Shown here: positions 63,410 through 64,000 of the stretch, piece after piece | How the letters are laid out: every line of letters begins with the position of its first letter | Numbering within the stretch: the stretch's first letter is position 1 | DNA from: Heterodera schachtii | Lineage: Eukaryota; Nematoda; Chromadorea; Rhabditida; Heteroderidae | Length of the DNA stretch: 64,000 nt | NCBI GenBank assembly: GCA_023374025.1 | Contig: SIJG01000053.1 | Coordinates: 806,001 to 870,000, forward strand | Direction of reading: 5' to 3' | Notes under the pieces: generated by a model | Seen by the model: the letters and a program-made list of their open reading frames with translations, nothing else | The model's database searches: none | What the model was told of the DNA's origin: nothing | Translations under genes and position numbers: made by a program

Positions 63410-64000
63410 TTTATGCGCTTTAATTGCTTTTGTAAATTAAAAATTTATTTCCATTTAAAAAGACAAAAATCTTTGGAAAAAGCGAAGCGAAAAAAAATAT
63501 TTCCCAAATTTTGTCTCAATGACATTTTGGTCAATTTCATAGAAAATTTCGTTGACAGTCAATCAGAGAGAGAAAAATGAATGTTTTCGTGTGTCTGCTG
63601 ATGGAGCGATAATCACTCAATTCACGTCGAAATAATTAGCGATTGTTTTAGATTAAAATTGTCAATTTTGAATATTTTATTTATATATTTTTTGATGAAA
63701 ACAATTAACAAAATAAATAATTAAACGAGTTTTTATTATGTTGCTTATTGTGCTGTTTGTTGGTTAAGCATTGTCCTGTTTTATCAATTTTTGTTTTTGT
63801 TTTTTTGCTTTTGCGCAGAATGCTGAACGATTATTCGATGTTTAGCGGGGGAAGGGGGGAATAATTAAGGTAATTACGGGGAGTGGGGATGATGGGACGA
63901 AGATTATAGAATAATTGTAAAAAAGACAAATATTCGGCTGATTTGGAGCAATGAACGAATATCAATGATTTTTGATCAGAAAATAAACTAAAACTTAAAA
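63410..64000. other. Upstream region of CBS, right window edge
   Basis: AT-rich. It should hold the CBS promoter. No gene recognised to the edge. Confidence 0.4.

Overview
This is nuclear DNA of a nematode. The supported genes have many short introns, are AT-rich between exons, and match nematode versions of their families: a 161-residue troponin C close to C. elegans PAT-10, and a cystathionine beta-synthase made of two tandem catalytic modules with no heme or Bateman regions, an arrangement reported for nematodes. Several introns begin with GC instead of GT, a feature reported as frequent in cyst nematodes (Globodera). A plant-parasitic tylenchid, probably a heteroderid, is therefore my best guess, but the exact species is inference.

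Layout. 1-2.3 kb (-): the 3' part of an MTSS1/missing-in-metastasis I-BAR gene that runs off the left edge. 2.6-6.2 kb (-): a small coiled-coil ORF and a gene with a degenerate kinase domain. 6.4-9.1 kb: a decayed inverted copy of the ARL1 locus, split by two back-to-back DNA-transposon insertions. 9.1-10.9 kb: nested foldback repeats. 10.9-14.4 kb (-): ribose-5-phosphate isomerase, with a LINE fragment and a MITE in one intron. 14.9-16.2 kb (-): TFG. 16.7-18.6 kb (-): an hnRNP A1-type protein. 19.3-19.5 kb (-): ATP synthase epsilon. 19.8-20.7 kb (-): intact ARL1. 21.4-22.0 kb (-): mitochondrial ribosomal protein L17. 22.2-23.9 kb (-): RNA polymerase III subunit RPC6. 24.1-27.3 kb (-): TCF25. 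27.5-28.9 kb (-): IBA57. 29.6-45.2 kb (+): one very large gene for a WDFY3/Alfy-type PH-BEACH-WD40 protein. 46-51.4 kb (+): an unrecognised acidic protein gene with a duplicated first exon, and a MITE between the two copies. 51.6-52.4 kb (-): troponin C. 53.3-56.2 kb (-): a GT31 glycosyltransferase whose intron holds a MITE and about 1 kb of CT-rich satellite. 56.3-59.8 kb: MITE, minisatellite and AT-rich spacer. 59.8-63.4 kb (-): the two-module cystathionine beta-synthase.

The genes are unrelated housekeeping genes (mitochondrial translation and ATP synthesis, Fe-S assembly, vesicle traffic, Pol III transcription, muscle, sulfur and pentose metabolism), not an operon with one function. Exon joins were made by eye by matching reading phase and splice signals; where I give an exact protein length, the exons sum to a whole number of codons.

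The most interesting material is in the mobile elements and gene structures: five TIR elements with 8-bp target duplications; a LINE fragment flanked by identical 227-bp direct repeats that include a splice donor; a stepwise-decayed ARL1 duplication; recurrent GC-AG introns; the double CBS; an Alfy homologue with no visible FYVE finger; and abundant poly-G/poly-C tracts. I did not find a new multi-gene system.
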